From: Euglena gracilis
Lineage: Eukaryota; Euglenida; Euglenophyceae; Euglenales
Assembly (NCBI GenBank): GCA_039621445.1
Contig: CP154956.1
Location: 45,427,291-45,491,290, forward strand
Length of the DNA stretch: 64,000 bases
Direction: 5' to 3'
Below are positions 55,432 through 63,339 of the stretch, one piece after another; position 1 is the stretch's first letter, and each line of letters opens with the position of its first letter. A program made the translations under genes and the position numbers. Below the pieces are notes generated by a model, which saw nothing but the letters and a program-made list of their open reading frames with translations, was not told the origin of the DNA and did not search any database.

Positions 55432-58400
55432 TGTGCGTGCGTGCGTGCGTGCGTGTGTGTGTGTGTGTATGTGCGTGCATGTGCGTGTGCGTGTGTGTGC
55501 GTGTGTGTGTGAACTTTGAACACACTCGATGAGGGATGAGGGGTCTTTTTAAGACCGGGGGGGAGGGGGGCCCCCACCCACCCACCCACCCTGGGGGGGG
55601 GCCGGGGGGGGGTCCCACTCAAAATGGCCAAAAATCGCGCAAATGCCCCGTTTTCAAAAATTTTCGGCACCTGTGGCGCTATCCCACCCCCCTCTGGGGG
55701 GGACCCCCTCCCTCTGGGGGGGGGGGAACCCCCTCCGGGGGGGGGGGAACCCCCTCCGGGGGGTCCCCCATCTTGTTCCATTTAAAACACAATCACCCCG
55801 CTGTTTCCCCTCTTCAGGACTACCCAAATCAACCCGCGTTACCTGACCCACCGAGCTTCTGGATAACCCCAACCACCCCATCTATCTCACCCGCTGAATT
55901 TCTTCCACCCCACAGTGTTTAACCTCGAACTTCCGGGTACCCAATATATTCCGCCCTGTCTTGCCCACCATGATATATTTATTATGCAAAAACCCATGGT
56001 GTTTCTCCCACGAACTTCTGGACACCCTCATCCCTGGTTTCAGACCCATCAAATTTCTGGACTACACCAATTACCCCATCCCATGTTGTTTTACCCACTA
56101 AACCACCCCGTGGTGTTCAACCCACCCAACTTGTGGACCCCCCAATGGTGTCTTACTCACCGACTTCACCGTTTCACCCCCAACCACCCCAGTGTGTCCA
56201 ACCCTCCGAACTTCCAAGGTGTGCTACGCGCCGAACTTCTGAACAGCCCCCCCCCCCCTGTGCTGTTCTTCACACCGACTGCCCGGACCCCCCAAACGCT
56301 CCGGATAACCACAACCAACCGAACTTTCCGATAACCCAACCCCCACGGTGTTCTTTCCGATTCCTGAATAAATCTGACAGCCCCTTGGTGTAGAACTCTG
56401 AACTACGGATAACCCCCTCGCCCAGATGGTGTCTTACCCACCGAGTTTCCGGACCATTCCGAATACCCCGTGATATTCAACCCGCTGTATTTCAGGCTTG
56501 CCTCACCACTCCGTTGTTTTTTCACCACCCACCGAACTTTGGGATGACCCCAGCCACCCTGTGGAGTCTAACCTGTCGAAATTCCGGATAATCCCAACCA
56601 AACCATGGTGTTCGACCCGCTGAAACCTGGGACCCCCCCCCCCGTGGCCTTCCACACATAGCACTTCTGGAAATTAAATGCACCAAACTTCCGCATAACC
56701 GGAACCCCCCTGTGGTATCTCTCCCACCCCACTACCAAACTCCTGGATAATCCCACAACCACGGTGTACTGCACACCAACCACCCCACGTGGTGTTTAAA
56801 ATAAGCTACCGGATCATCCCAACCTACCCACCATCTTTCCGGACGTCACAATCACCCTGTCACAATCAGCCTGTAGTGCTTTACCCCATATATTTCCGGG
56901 TGACCCATTAACTTTCTCAGCTACTCAGCCCGCCATGGTGTGCTACCCTTCCAACTCCCACGTAAACCCACCTACCAGCTTCCACATGCCCTTCGCGCTC
57001 AGCGGATCATCATACGATGTTCACGACCGGCCCCCCCTCTACATCCGCCCCTTCCACCACCCGCCACACAGCCAGAACCCTCGGCACTCGCCCGAGGACT
57101 TTTATTTTTCCACCTCCACCACCATCCACCCGTCCGCCTGTGATGACCCCAGCAGGCACGCATCGCCGACTCAGTTTTTTCCCGCATGTCTCATGCTCGC
57201 CCTTTCCTTTGGACATCCTGTACTTTGGACTCCTCTCCGCGCCTCTTGTGTCATTCCCTCCCACTGTTCACCCACGTTTTTTTTTCCTATCCCCCACCCC
57301 GTACTTTTACGGTACTCTCTAGTTTTCACAACTCACTCTATTTACCCCCTGGACACCAAACCCCACACCCCCCCACAGGCGAACCCCCAACAAATCCCAA
57401 AATCCCACATCAAATCTTCATGCCCGGGCTCCGGGGGTGCCCTCCTGAGTGGTGCTTGTGTACGCCCACGGCTGGAGGCACTGCGCAGCAACGCGGGGCA
57501 CTACAAATCCAAATCCAAATCCCCTCGGGGGGGGGGGAACCCCCTCCGGGGGGGACGCCCCCTCCTGGGGGGCCCCCCCCCCGCCCGGGGGGGGGGGCTC
57601 GGCCGGACCCACCCACCCCCCCCCTTCCTCCCCGGGGTCCATGACTAAAAAAAATTCGAAACCCCTGATCCAGAAACTTAAAAAAAAAAAACAATGCTGC
57701 AATTGAACCCTTTTGGCACAAAGGTCATCCCCCCAGGGGAACGTTGCCGTGGGGTGTGGCCACAGCAAGCTGCAGATGCCACCACAAGTGGTCCTGCGGA
57801 GGTCGGGTCATTCTGCTGATCTCATGTCATATTTTTTGTCAATATCCTTTGCATTCTGCATTTTCAGCCATTTCTGCAACTGATCGTCGTCAGAAATACC
57901 ACGAAACCCCCTCCACGAGATTGACTTGGGGATTAGAAGCACAAGTGGTTCACTTCTGCCTGGTCACAGCCAGCTGTCACACCAACTGATGCCAATCAGC
58001 GGCCAAAGGGTAAATCAAGACTTATGCTGAGCCAAAAGCCCACGACGATCGGAAGACAGGATGAAAAGACAACATCGGAGGGTACTTTGAGAGGCTAGCA
58101 GGGGAGGACACAGCTGTAATTCCCCCAGGTGCCGTCTTCAAAGGCCTGTGCCATGGCCAAGAACTGCAAGTTGGCGCCAGGCAGCAGGAAGCGCCCCTGT
58201 AAAAAAAATTGCTCCCCTCTTCTCCCTGTCCGACCAGAAAACGTGGGAATGAACAGGGGGTGAGGTAGGTATTTCGTCAAAAACACTGGTATTTACCTTT
58301 TTTGGTGCTGCATCGCCCTGCATTGGGTTCGATATAAGGGCAGGTGGGGGTCGGAACCCCCCCTTCGGTCCGGCAGGCAGGCAAAGACAGTCATCCCCGG

Positions 58401-61400
58401 TTTTTGTTCTCTTGTGTGATCCGGTGGGATCCGGTGGGGTTCTGGTGGGTTGCCGGGGGGGGGGGGGGACTGGGAAAAAATACACGCAACAAGGTGGTTT
58501 GGACCAGATATTCTTTTTGCATCATGCAGCGGGTCCACATGCCCCCGGCGTCAGGGCCTTAGCCTCTTTTTTGTCCCACATGAGTCACCTTTTAGCTCTG
58601 TTTAGTTGCACATTCTTCTTTGCAGCATGAGACTTTGGGGGTGGTTCAAGACGCTTCTCCCCGCGTCCCGGATCTTAGTCGGGCACATTTTTTTGTCAGT
58701 CAAAAGAAAAATAAACCCCCCTCCCAAATAACACCCCCCCCAAATAACACCCCCCCTCGGGGGCCGATTTCGAGCGCCCAAATAACACACCCCCTGTTTC
58801 CTTTGGTTTTGCATGTAAAAATAACACCCCCCCCCCAAATAACACACCCCCCCTTGGGGCCCCAGTTCGGGTGCCCAAATAACACACCGGGGGGGTGTTA
58901 TTTGGGGGGGGTTACATCAAATTTCGGATCCCACCGGATCCCACCGGATCCCGCTGGATCCGACCGGGGACTTGACCGTCTTGACCATTTGACAAGTGGG
59001 TTCCCACCGGATCCCACCGGATCCCACCGGATCCCACTAGGGATTTTTTTCCATGCACAGATTTTTCTTCTGGATTTATGACGGGGACACGGGGGGGGGA
59101 CGCGGGGGGGGGCAACTGTCTTCATGAACCTTCATTGACGTCACCCAATGGGATCCGCTGGCTGTCCTTGCCTGCTGGCAGGGGGGTGAGGGAGACCAGG
59201 CTTGTTTGTACCGCCCGGGGGGGGGGGTGTTATAGGGTGCCTGCCCCTACCAGGGGGGCTGGGGGGGAACCAGAAAATTTTCATTGAAAATGGCCTTTTC
59301 CAGGCCCCCGGCGCCTTCGGTGCCGGGGTCAGAGGGTGGTGCCTGCTATGGGCAGGCACCCCAAAAGCCCGACCCCCCCCCCGGGGGGTCGGATGGGGCG
59401 CTATAGGGTACCTGCCCCTAGCACCCCCCCCGTGGGGTAGGCACTCGACTTAAAAAAAAAGCCTGAGGGGGACCACCTAAACAGTGCCACGGTCCAGCCC
59501 AGCGCAAAGTGCCAGGCCGAAAATTTTCGATCCCCCCAAAGTGCCATTTCGGGCACTTCTCGGGCAAACATTTGCCGAAAATGAAAAAAAAAAACTCGGT
59601 GCAAAGCGCTGGAAGGAAATATTGACCTTTTGGGGGAGGTCCCAGGCAACAAGGATTGTGGTTGCCCACGGCCACACGTGCACCTACAACTCCTGGACTG
59701 TGTGTGTGGCCACTGCATGGGCTTGAAGTGGCCAAAGGTGACGAAAAGAATACCAAAAGCAGCCAGAAGCAGCCCGAAGCAGCCAAAAGCTTCCGGAAAC
59801 AGCAGGAAACAGCCAGAAGCAGCAAAAAGCTGCCAGAAGCAAGAAATGGCCAAAACCAACCATAAATGACTGAAAATGACCAGAAAGGACCAAAAGAGGC
59901 AAAAAAAATGGCCGATCCAACGTGGCATCCAGCCGGGCAGTGGATTGACCGGGGTGGAGGAAAAGGGGGGTGGGGGGGGTCCTGTGTATATGCCGAGGGT
60001 CTGGGGGGGGAAATGTGAGGGGGACGTAAATGGCTGGGTATGGTCGGTGAAGTTGGCGAGGAAAATGGTTACGGTCATGATGCAGGGGAGGGGCAGCAGG
60101 AAGTGAGCCAGGGTAGCTAAAAGTGGGGAATGAGTCGTTAGTGTAGCAGTGGGAAAATATGCAGGGCGGGGGGGCAGAGAGTGGACGAGATGGCCAGGGA
60201 AAAGGAAGTGAATGAGGGTAAGGCAGAAGGGGTGCGGCAAGTAAAGGTTGAGGCCCACAAGGCCAAGCCCAAGCAGAGTGTTGTGCATGGGAGAAGTGGA
60301 AAAGAACCCAAAAGAGGAGAAAAGCTTCCGGCAAACAAAAGGAAGAGAGAAAGAAAAAGCAAAAAAAAAAACGGCCAAAGGAATACACAAAAGAGGAAAA
60401 AAATGCGGAAAAGTAAGCCAAAAGTGGCAAAAAAATAGAATAAAATGGCCAAAAAGTGGTATACAAGTGTTACACAGGTGGACTTCCTGCTGGCCTGCCC
60501 GGGGCCCTTCACCCAGTCCGGGTTCTCCGCGGACGCGTACGGCAAGTAGAGGTCTTCCTCCGGGGCGATGTATGTGGAGACGGCCCGGACCCGGCGGAAG
60601 CAAGCCGGCCAACCAGGGGCTGGGAGGGGGCCGGCCACTGGTCGGGCGGAGGGGCTGGAATGTCCTCATGGGCAAGGAGGGCAGTCTGCAGACGCCAGCT
60701 GGCCAAGGAGGCAACAGCGTTTACAGGGCAGGCTGTCAGGCTGAGAAGGCCAATGGACGAAAGGAGAAGGAAGCTGACTGAGCCATGAAGGACAAGGGGC
60801 GCTTTCCCCTTTCACGTCAGCAAAGACCTTTTTGGGTCCCAAGTGACCCAAACGCCCGTGTGCCCCCTGGGAAAGCAAACAGAACCCTGTTTGGGGATGG
60901 GGATTGGCCAGGGCCCTCTGGCACGGGTGGCCTCCGTTGCTCACGCTCCCCCTGCCCCCCAGTGCGCCACGGAGCTGGCCGCTGACCCATTCCCCACGGG
61001 CCGTACAGGTGAGCCGAAGCTACCCGGACCTTTCACTCATGAGGCTTCTGGGACCCTCGGCCGTATTGACATCCTCTTCCCCCCAAAGCCGTTCCCCGTG
61101 AAGGGGGGCGGCGGAAAGTTGCCCCAAACCCCTCCCGGGGCACCGCCGCTGGCGCGCCGGGCGGTGAAGCCGTCGATGATGGTTTGCGTGGCGGCGGCCG
61201 CCTCCGCGTCTGCGCTCAGGTTTTGGCTGAAGCACAGGAAGAGGTCCACCGCGACAGCGGGGCTTGCGGTGCACGGCGGGAAGGCGGCCCAGACGTCGAA
61301 AGAGGCCGGCAGTTTGGCCCCACCGCACGGTGTGCCCCCCCTCATGATAGGGCGCCCTGGCTGTGCCCTATCATGCCCTTCTCACAACCACTGTCCTGCG

Positions 61401-63013
61401 GTAAACGACTGGGGGAGGTGGGGCGTTGGAGTGGTGGTCCTGCAGGAGGAGGTTCCAACCCCATAATGGAGGTTCAAGTTCGTTCAAGGAGGCTCTGGAG
61501 CCTCCTCAAACGCGCGTTCGAGGTGGTTCGGGAAAAATGGCAAAGAATAACTAAATTGTGTAAACAAAAGTGTACTGTGTGCCCTGTGTGCACAACTCCC
61601 TTTTGTTGTGCAAGTCCCGTTGACAACAGTTTGCAGGGCCCTGCGTGCCCCACGTGGGAGGGCTCAAGAATCTCCTCAAGCGTCATTCGAGGAGGCTCGA
61701 GCTCGAATGAGCTAGTGCCTCCTCCTATGGTAAACCCCCTTCCTCCCCCCCCAAACAAAAAAAAACAGAAATCTGGAAACGTCCCGAACAATGAAAATAG
61801 GTATTTTTCAAATATAAATTTGTCAATTCAGTAACTTTCCCAGCAGAATGCAAAAAATCCTATTAATAATACAGGATTTAAAAAAGGCACAAAAATGCAG
61901 GAAAATTGAACCGCCCCCCCCCTTTGCCGGGCCATATCCAGGGGGGGGGGAGAAACTGCACATAAATGTGGGAAAATGCACATTTCAGAAATTTTCAATG
62001 CTTCATTTCTTGCAGGGCATGTTCAGTTTGGAACTTTCGGTCCATCACCTAGTGCAGTTTCCCCGTGTCACGATGAAAAAAAATCTACAACAACCACCAC
62101 AAACTGTGAACATTGTCCTTAGGGGATTGCCAAATGGTCTACAATCTGGGAATTTTTTGCAAATAAGAAAGAACTTCTTGCTCTTTGAAGCATTTGGCTT
62201 GTGTGAAATGGCCACAATGCTTGGGGCAAGACCGAATCTTCTTCAGGAGCTTGTGCTCTTTTGCGGCACCACGAATTTCGAAATCCTCAACTCCAACTTC
62301 AACCAAAATTTGCACAAAAAAAACAGTTTTTGTATTTAGTCCCTAGGAATCCCAACACAAATAGTTGAATCTGCTCAGGAGTGTGCAAATGACGCTTGCC
62401 AAGATATGCATCGTGACATCTGTCACCACAGGCTGGAAATTGGAGCAATTTTGGTTGGGCAGTAATTGTGGTCTTGTCACCGAAACAATCTGTTTTTTTG
62501 AAATGGAGGCTACACCAACCAATCTCTGTTGTATTAAGAGGCAAGGCAGTTGGCAAGACAGTTGGGGGCAAGACAATTGGTGGGATAACTGTGGACAACA
62601 CAACCCATGAACAGATGGTGCTTTTTCTTGAGAAACACCCTTCAAACATATAATCCAGCACCAAAAAAACAGACACCTCAGGTTTCCGCAAACTGGAATC
62701 AAATCTCAAAAAAAAAAAACTGCAAAAAGAGCTGCAAAAAAAGCTGCAAAAAAACTGCAAAAAAAATTGCAAAAAAAACCCCAAAACGTGAAAACTGCAA
62801 AAAAAAACTGCAAAAACTGCACGGTGCATATTTCCCCCCCATATCGCACGCACGGTGCCGCGACCCCAGGACAACCCTCCCGCACAACACGCGGTGGCCC
62901 GCCGAGTCGGTTGTTGCGAATGGGCGGATAAGGGCCAAGGTGCTAATGCTCACCGTGGGCTTCACGAGGCCCATCGCCAGGCACAGGATGAGCCAGAGGC
63001 TTCCAAAGCCCAT
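41278..63013 (-). CDS. Span of a multi-exon glycosyltransferase-like gene
   Basis: Twelve candidate exons on the minus strand, with introns up to about 8 kb. Exons 3 to 10 (60,619-60,474; 58,196-58,112; 54,713-54,520; 54,166-54,092; 53,542-53,459; 53,173-53,012; 52,302-52,111; 44,249 on) join in one open frame with matching phases. Motif order: signal-like N-terminus, WPACF, EEDLY...NPDWVKGP, FLMEMDTTP...WLPDLL, FAVLGSFYRGDQWDKF, HHINGNAVYN, VIGNYAHTP, VWFDWC...TPWFLYTY. An acidic ME-x-D motif after a hydrophobic strand is typical of GT-A type nucleotide-sugar transferases, so I infer a Golgi or secreted glycosyltransferase. The assignment rests on motif memory, not a search. Confidence 0.6.
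41426..42408. mobile_element. Probable hAT-like element, CAGGGCG ends, holding copy 2 of the 0.6-kb repeat
   Basis: Begins CAGGGCGATCCTTAAGGGG and ends with CCTTAA... GTGGACCGCCCTG. The flanks TCAGCCCC and CTGCCCCC match 7/8 only if one C of a homopolymer is allowed to shift, so the duplication is weak. The interior 41,640-42,350 repeats 11,935-12,450. A shorter relative with the same ends is at 52,485-52,786. Confidence 0.5.
42666..42867 (-). CDS. Glycosyltransferase-like gene, exon 11
   Basis: Acceptor GGCCCCCAG, donor CGGACG|GTGGAC. It reads PIRPQTAATTAVGPSQLVLR, TAQRDNFCAAWRAWHTSQPA, VACEPIPGPTADDYAAYLLA. Strong GC-ending codons. GPSxLVLxxAxxxNFCxAW looks like a conserved strand-helix unit. 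An alternative acceptor near 42,910 would add VNHPLASTCCVAPR and would suit the phase left by exon 10. Confidence 0.6.
44153..44249 (-). CDS. Glycosyltransferase-like gene, exon 10
   Basis: Acceptor CCCATTCACGTCTCAG, then VARNDSVWFDWCTAPIDTPW, FLYTYFFFDFRH in phase 0, directly continuing exon 9 (VVFQQ|VARND). WFDW...DTPWFLYTYFFFDF is rich in aromatics, as expected for a catalytic or membrane-facing segment. The donor could be GTGTGG at 44,152 or a second GTGTGT 12 bp further on. Confidence 0.65.
44840..45000. repeat. Core-hairpin element relative
   Basis: GGGGGACCCACTCACTTTTCCCCGAAAATGG and CCCTTTCAAAAGATTTCGGCCGAAAA reproduce the segment at 5,345-5,440 with an eroded core. Followed by a direct pair of GGGACACTATC words. 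Confidence 0.5.
45053..46100. mobile_element. hAT-like element with GGTCGGCCCT satellite, CAGGCACCTATGG ends
   Basis: Inverted ends CAGGCACCTATGG and CCATAGGTGCCTG, flanked by a perfect 8-bp duplication GCCGGGTC (45,045-45,052 and 46,101-46,108). Just inside each end is an array of the 10-bp unit GGTCGGCCCT (seven copies at 45,087-45,155; four to five at 45,957-46,010 and again at 46,042-46,092). The 0.6-kb centre is made of CAAAATGGCC words. No transposase frame. Confidence 0.9.
46214..46651. mobile_element. hAT-like element, CAGGCTTTTGCTTAAGG family (copy 1)
   Basis: Inverted ends CAGGCTTTTGCTTAAGG and CCTTAAGCAAAAGCCTG with a perfect 8-bp duplication GCTCATGC (46,206-46,213 and 46,652-46,659). 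Inside: GCTAGTC/ACTAGC words, two hairpins (CCGGCGCTGTGCGCCGG and GCGCTTCGCGC) and an AT-rich TTTTGGCCATTTTTGG centre. 438 bp. The perfect duplication suggests recent insertion. Confidence 0.92.
46671..47107. mobile_element. hAT-like element, CAGGC(A)TTTGCTTAAGG family (copy 2)
   Basis: 437 bp, near-identical to copy 1, with ends CAGGCATTTGCTTAAGG and TTAAGCAAATGCCTG. Perfect 8-bp duplication CGCTCGCC (46,663-46,670 and 47,108-47,115). It lies only 19 bp from copy 1 but has its own target duplication, so it is an independent insertion and not a segmental duplication. Confidence 0.92.
47478..47752. mobile_element. hAT-like element, CAGGCTTGTGCTTA family (copy 3)
   Basis: Same ends and internal GGTGCCTGCC hairpins as the copies at 33.2 and 33.9 kb. 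The flanks are C-rich (GACCCCCC and GCCCCCCG), so the duplication cannot be judged. The core is reduced to GGCCCCTGGTGCCGGGG. Confidence 0.75.
47820..48362. other. Intronic sequence with GGCGAAAATA words
   Basis: GGGGCGAAAAT, GGCGGCGAAAAT and related words recur at 47,970-48,110. No exon support. Confidence 0.4.
48600..49103. repeat. Palindromic satellite GAGGATGCTCATGAGCATCCTC, left block
   Basis: About ten units built on the palindrome GATGCTCATGAGCATC, linked by CTCGAGTGTCGCTCGAG variants. The inverted right block is at 50,182-50,556. Confidence 0.92.
49105..50128. repeat. 78/34-bp minisatellite, long array
   Basis: Same long and short units as at 25.6-26.2 kb, with CGTTTTGGGGGG in place of CGTTTCGGGGGG, repeated about 16 times. 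Open frames of 115-275 codons occur on both strands (for example repeated FGGQIPSVAQLFEGPKITKS), because the unit lacks stops. Confidence 0.92.
50182..50556. repeat. Palindromic satellite, right block
   Basis: Inverted counterpart of the block at 48.6-49.1 kb, ending in a poly(C)/poly(G) hairpin (50,478-50,512) and GAGCATCCTCCTACCGTAACCCC. Confidence 0.9.
50640..51480. repeat. Region with AATGCGCAC(C)TGCGCATT words
   Basis: AATGCGCACATGCGC, AATGCGCAGGTGCGCACT, AGTGCGCTCGTGCGCATT and AATGCGCACCTGCGCATT occur at 50,942, 50,968, 51,064 and 51,242, in both orientations. They mark another inverted-repeat family with its own word. The rest is unique-looking. A minus-strand frame at 50,700-50,850 (HLIAQVDAAEQGVCLLGCAC) is open but not supported. 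Confidence 0.45.
51630..51795. repeat. CAATTGCCCGGGGGCGT repeat, second copy
   Basis: Four head-to-tail CAATTGCCCGGGGGCGT words after the flank GACAAATCGGGCAGCACGGAGGGGGGTGACAA. It matches 3,596-4,015. Confidence 0.75.
52111..52302 (-). CDS. Glycosyltransferase-like gene, exon 9
   Basis: 192 nt, phase 0 at both ends: AGFSLNLQPSLPPSELETFE, AALLRGRHPFRRVVVVRPPA, NVSAAPYVKQTTGDMGSEDV, VFQQ|GTGCGG. A hydrophobic RRVVVVRPP strand follows an amphipathic helix. One NVS sequon. A second acceptor 8 bp upstream (TTATGTGCAG) would change the phase. Confidence 0.7.
52485..52786. mobile_element. Possible hAT-like element, CAGGGTTGTCC...GGACCGCCCTG
   Basis: Ends CAGGGTTGTCCGTTTTGGGGG and TCCTTAAGGGG...GTGGACCGCCCTG. 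The flanks GAGTGCGC and ACGTGCGC agree at 6 of 8 positions. Size (302 bp) and right end match the elements at 30,691-30,980 and 41,426-42,408. Confidence 0.45.
52790..52840. repeat. (GTGCGC)n-type tract
   Basis: Alternating GTGCGCGTGCG sequence with Z-DNA potential. Confidence 0.8.
53012..53173 (-). CDS. Glycosyltransferase-like gene, exon 8
   Basis: 162 nt, 54 codons in phase 0: KAFCLPASGTRPRPHAGDSA, VIGNYAHTPMLDDYFADEAL, VHGGWLYTPWGQGL, donor GGCCTC|GTACTG. The block SAVIGNYAHTP...ALVHGGWL looks strongly conserved. The acceptor (GGTGTGAG) is weak; an alternative inside the exon (GCGGGAG|ACTCC) would shorten it to start at the DSAVIG block. Confidence 0.7.
53459..53542 (-). CDS. Glycosyltransferase-like gene, exon 7
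   Basis: A good acceptor (pyrimidine tract ending ACACGTAG), 28 codons in phase 0: ASPSPGATLRTAVEARTTLN, AFDVFGAE, donor GCGGAG|GTGTAC. The frame remains open to VYLNSTLPPDQ, so the donor could lie 8-13 codons further. Confidence 0.6.
54092..54166 (-). CDS. Glycosyltransferase-like gene, exon 6 (HINGNAVYN)
   Basis: Exactly 25 codons in phase 0, between acceptor GGCCGGCAG and donor CAACAG|GTAGTG: SSVVAIRHHINGNAVYNQSN, PLLQQ. HHINGNAVYN after the GSFYRGDQWDKF block is, as far as I recall, a hallmark of a conserved glycosyltransferase-like family of algae and other protists. This is the single most diagnostic exon in the window. Confidence 0.8.
54520..54713 (-). CDS. Glycosyltransferase-like gene, exon 5 (MEMD motif)
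   Basis: Acceptor CCCCCCCAAG, donor CAGACCC|GTGGGG, 194 nt: RGGDTADAWFLMEMDTTPRR, ANWLPDLLQEVTARAPFAVL, GSFYRGDQWDKFPMPPGQTS. The hydrophobic strand followed by ME-x-D-x-x-P and a WLPDLLxE helix matches the metal/nucleotide-sugar binding region of GT-A folds. Codons are strongly GC-ending, unlike the AT-rich introns on both sides. Confidence 0.8.
54900..55325. repeat. ACCTTAAAAAA-word repeat region
   Basis: CCTTGAAAAA, CCTTAAAAAC and CCTTAAAGAACC recur about 14 times, mostly near the two ends (54,920-55,010 and 55,220-55,320). Centre unique. Another word-type element, without clear termini. Confidence 0.5.
55345..55513. repeat. (GT)n microsatellite
   Basis: About 80 GT units with GTGC interruptions. 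The long Cys-Val/His-Thr frames are artefacts. Confidence 0.97.
55540..55775. repeat. Core-hairpin element remnant
   Basis: TCTTTTTAAGACCGGGGGG matches the left end of the element at 48,371; CCCACTCAAAATGGCC and TTTTCAAAAATTTTCGGCAC follow, then an eroded core. Ends in GAACCCCCTCCGGGGGG repeats that recur at 57,525-57,560. Confidence 0.55.
55790..56940. repeat. Degenerate C-rich satellite (CGAACTTCCGGATAACCCCAACCACCC)
   Basis: Motifs GAACTTCYGGATAACCCC, CAACCACCCC, GTGGTGTTCAACCC and TTACCCACCGA recur in this order roughly every 50-60 bp, with many substitutions, over 1.1 kb. Strong strand asymmetry (C-rich plus strand). Old tandem array, no coding sequence. The following 400 bp is unique C/T-rich sequence. 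Confidence 0.7.
58112..58196 (-). CDS. Glycosyltransferase-like gene, exon 4
   Basis: Near-ideal acceptor (CAATTTTTTTTACAG), 85 nt: GRFLLPGANLQFLAMAQAFE, DGTWGNYS, then a GTGTCC donor after one base. That base plus CC of the next exon completes a Ser codon, so the reading runs on as NYSSRGGDTADAWFLMEMD. The amphipathic helix before the catalytic strand is as expected for the family. Confidence 0.7.
58712..58914. mobile_element. Nested terminal-word element, word AAATAACAC
   Basis: Ends TAAACCCCCC and GGGGGGGTTA. Compared with the uninterrupted sister copy at 5.8 kb (reverse strand GTCAAAGGAAAAACACATCC), the host sequence GTCAAAAGAAAAA / CATCAAATT is split exactly here, so the 203 bp inserted as a unit. 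The word CAAATAACAC occurs three to four times on the left and as GTGTTATTTGGG on the right. At most a very short target duplication is visible. Confidence 0.75.
58920..59040. repeat. GGATCCCACC tandem repeat
   Basis: Eight or so copies of (C)GGATCCCAC in two clusters within the arm of the element at 58,378. The complementary GGTGGGATCC units occur at 58,420-58,450 and 5,505-5,545. Confidence 0.85.
59197..59465. mobile_element. hAT-like element, CAGGCTTGT family (copy 4)
   Basis: Starts CAGGCTTGTTTGTACC and ends AAAAAAGCCTG, flanked by AGGGAGAC and AGGGGGAC (7/8). Internal hairpins and the core CCCCGGCGCCTTCGGTGCCGGGG (59,298-59,320) match the copies at 33 kb. It starts 22 bp after the element ending at 59,174. 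The right terminus has diverged. Confidence 0.8.
59480..59645. repeat. Homologue of the 35.85-36.0 kb element
   Basis: CCGAAAATTTTCGATCCCCCCAAA, GCCATTTCGGGCACTT and CGGTGCAAAGCGCTGGAAGG parallel 35,865-35,990. Degenerate core hairpin. Confidence 0.5.
59740..59885. repeat. AGCAGCC(A/C)(A/G)A tandem repeat
   Basis: About a dozen imperfect copies of the 10-12-bp unit CAGAAGCAGCC, read AGCAGCCAGA AGCAGCCCGA AGCAGCC. Confidence 0.8.
60474..60619 (-). CDS. Glycosyltransferase-like gene, exon 3
   Basis: Acceptor CCCCCTCCCAG, donor ACCTGT|GTAACA, 146 nt: PGWPACFRRVRAVSTYIAPE, EDLYLPYASAENPDWVKGPG, QASRKSTC. The pattern WxxCFxxV...EEDLY...NPxWVxGP is, to my recollection, conserved just upstream of the MEMD region in the same family. 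Phase 0 joins exon 4 cleanly. Confidence 0.72.
61071..61340 (-). CDS. Glycosyltransferase-like gene, exon 2
   Basis: The frame reads GGAKLPASFDVWAAFPPCTA, SPAVAVDLFLCFSQNLSADA, EAAAATQTIIDGFTARRASG, then GVWGNFPPPPFTGNGFGGK. FPPC...VDLFLCFSQ looks like the first beta-alpha unit of a nucleotide-sugar-binding fold, with a Cys pair and an NLS sequon. The donor may be GTTTGG at 61,129 or GTCAAT at 61,070. Acceptor ATCATGAG. Confidence 0.65.
61443..61735. repeat. GAGGCTC(T/G)GAGCCTCC-word element
   Basis: The AGGAGGAGGTTC end is mirrored by GCCTCCTCCTATGGTAAACCCCC. The satellite-like words AAGGAGGCTCTGGAGCCTCCT and GAGGAGGCTCGAGCTCGAATG recall the GAGGATGCTC satellites, with GGCT in place of GATG. 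A short third relative of the composite elements. Confidence 0.55.
61840..62690. other. Intron 1, unique sequence
   Basis: AT-rich, mostly unique. A short tandem CAAGACAGTTGGGGGCAAGACAATTGG pair occurs at 62,547-62,583. The 163-codon plus-strand frame lacks exon bias. Confidence 0.4.
62697..62825. repeat. CTGCAAAAAA tandem repeat
   Basis: About ten imperfect copies of AAAACTGCAAAAAAA immediately downstream, in transcription order, of exon 1. Confidence 0.85.
62854..63013 (-). CDS. Glycosyltransferase-like gene, exon 1 with signal peptide
   Basis: The first ATG of the gene (63,013) opens MGFGSLWLILCLAMGLVKP, a typical short n-region plus hydrophobic core, so the product should enter the secretory pathway or be anchored in the Golgi. 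The frame then reads STLALIRPFATTDSAGHR. A consensus-like donor ACG|GTGAGC at 62,953 would end the exon after 20 codons. The later donor CACC|GTGCGT (62,853) keeps ALIRPFATTDS, which I favour because it looks like the first strand of the catalytic domain. No TATA box or other core promoter element is obvious upstream. Confidence 0.55.
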
Positions 63014-63339
63014 CCCAGAGCGGCTGATAAGACAAGGAAGGGGATGGCACAGTGATGGACGACAGCCCCAGCCAAGTGCCAGAGGAGGACAGGCACAACC
63101 GGCAGCTCTCGGGATGGTTGCCCCGTGCCCGGGGGGGGGGGGGGGGCTGCTGCAGGAGGTTGGGTGGCATTTTGCTTTTGGACTTTGAGGAAGGTCGAAT
63201 GCTTTTAATTATCTTCCTTGGGTCGCGGCTGGTCTCCAACCAATGTCGGATTTGGACAAACCTGTGGCCACAGACAGTTGCAATCAAGCGACGCATTAAA
63301 GCCGGTCAAGCCGACAGGCGTAAATAAAACCTGCAGTTA

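Larger units (their letters stand above)
58378..59174. mobile_element. hAT-like element, CAGGCAA(A)GACAG family, with nested insertion
   Basis: Ends CAGGCAAAGACAG and CTGTCCTTGCCTG, flanked by CCGGCAGG and CTGGCAGG (7/8). Sister of 5,465-5,990. The internal block between the G-runs lies in the opposite orientation to that copy, and it is interrupted at 58,712-58,914 by a TAACCCC-type element. Confidence 0.82.
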
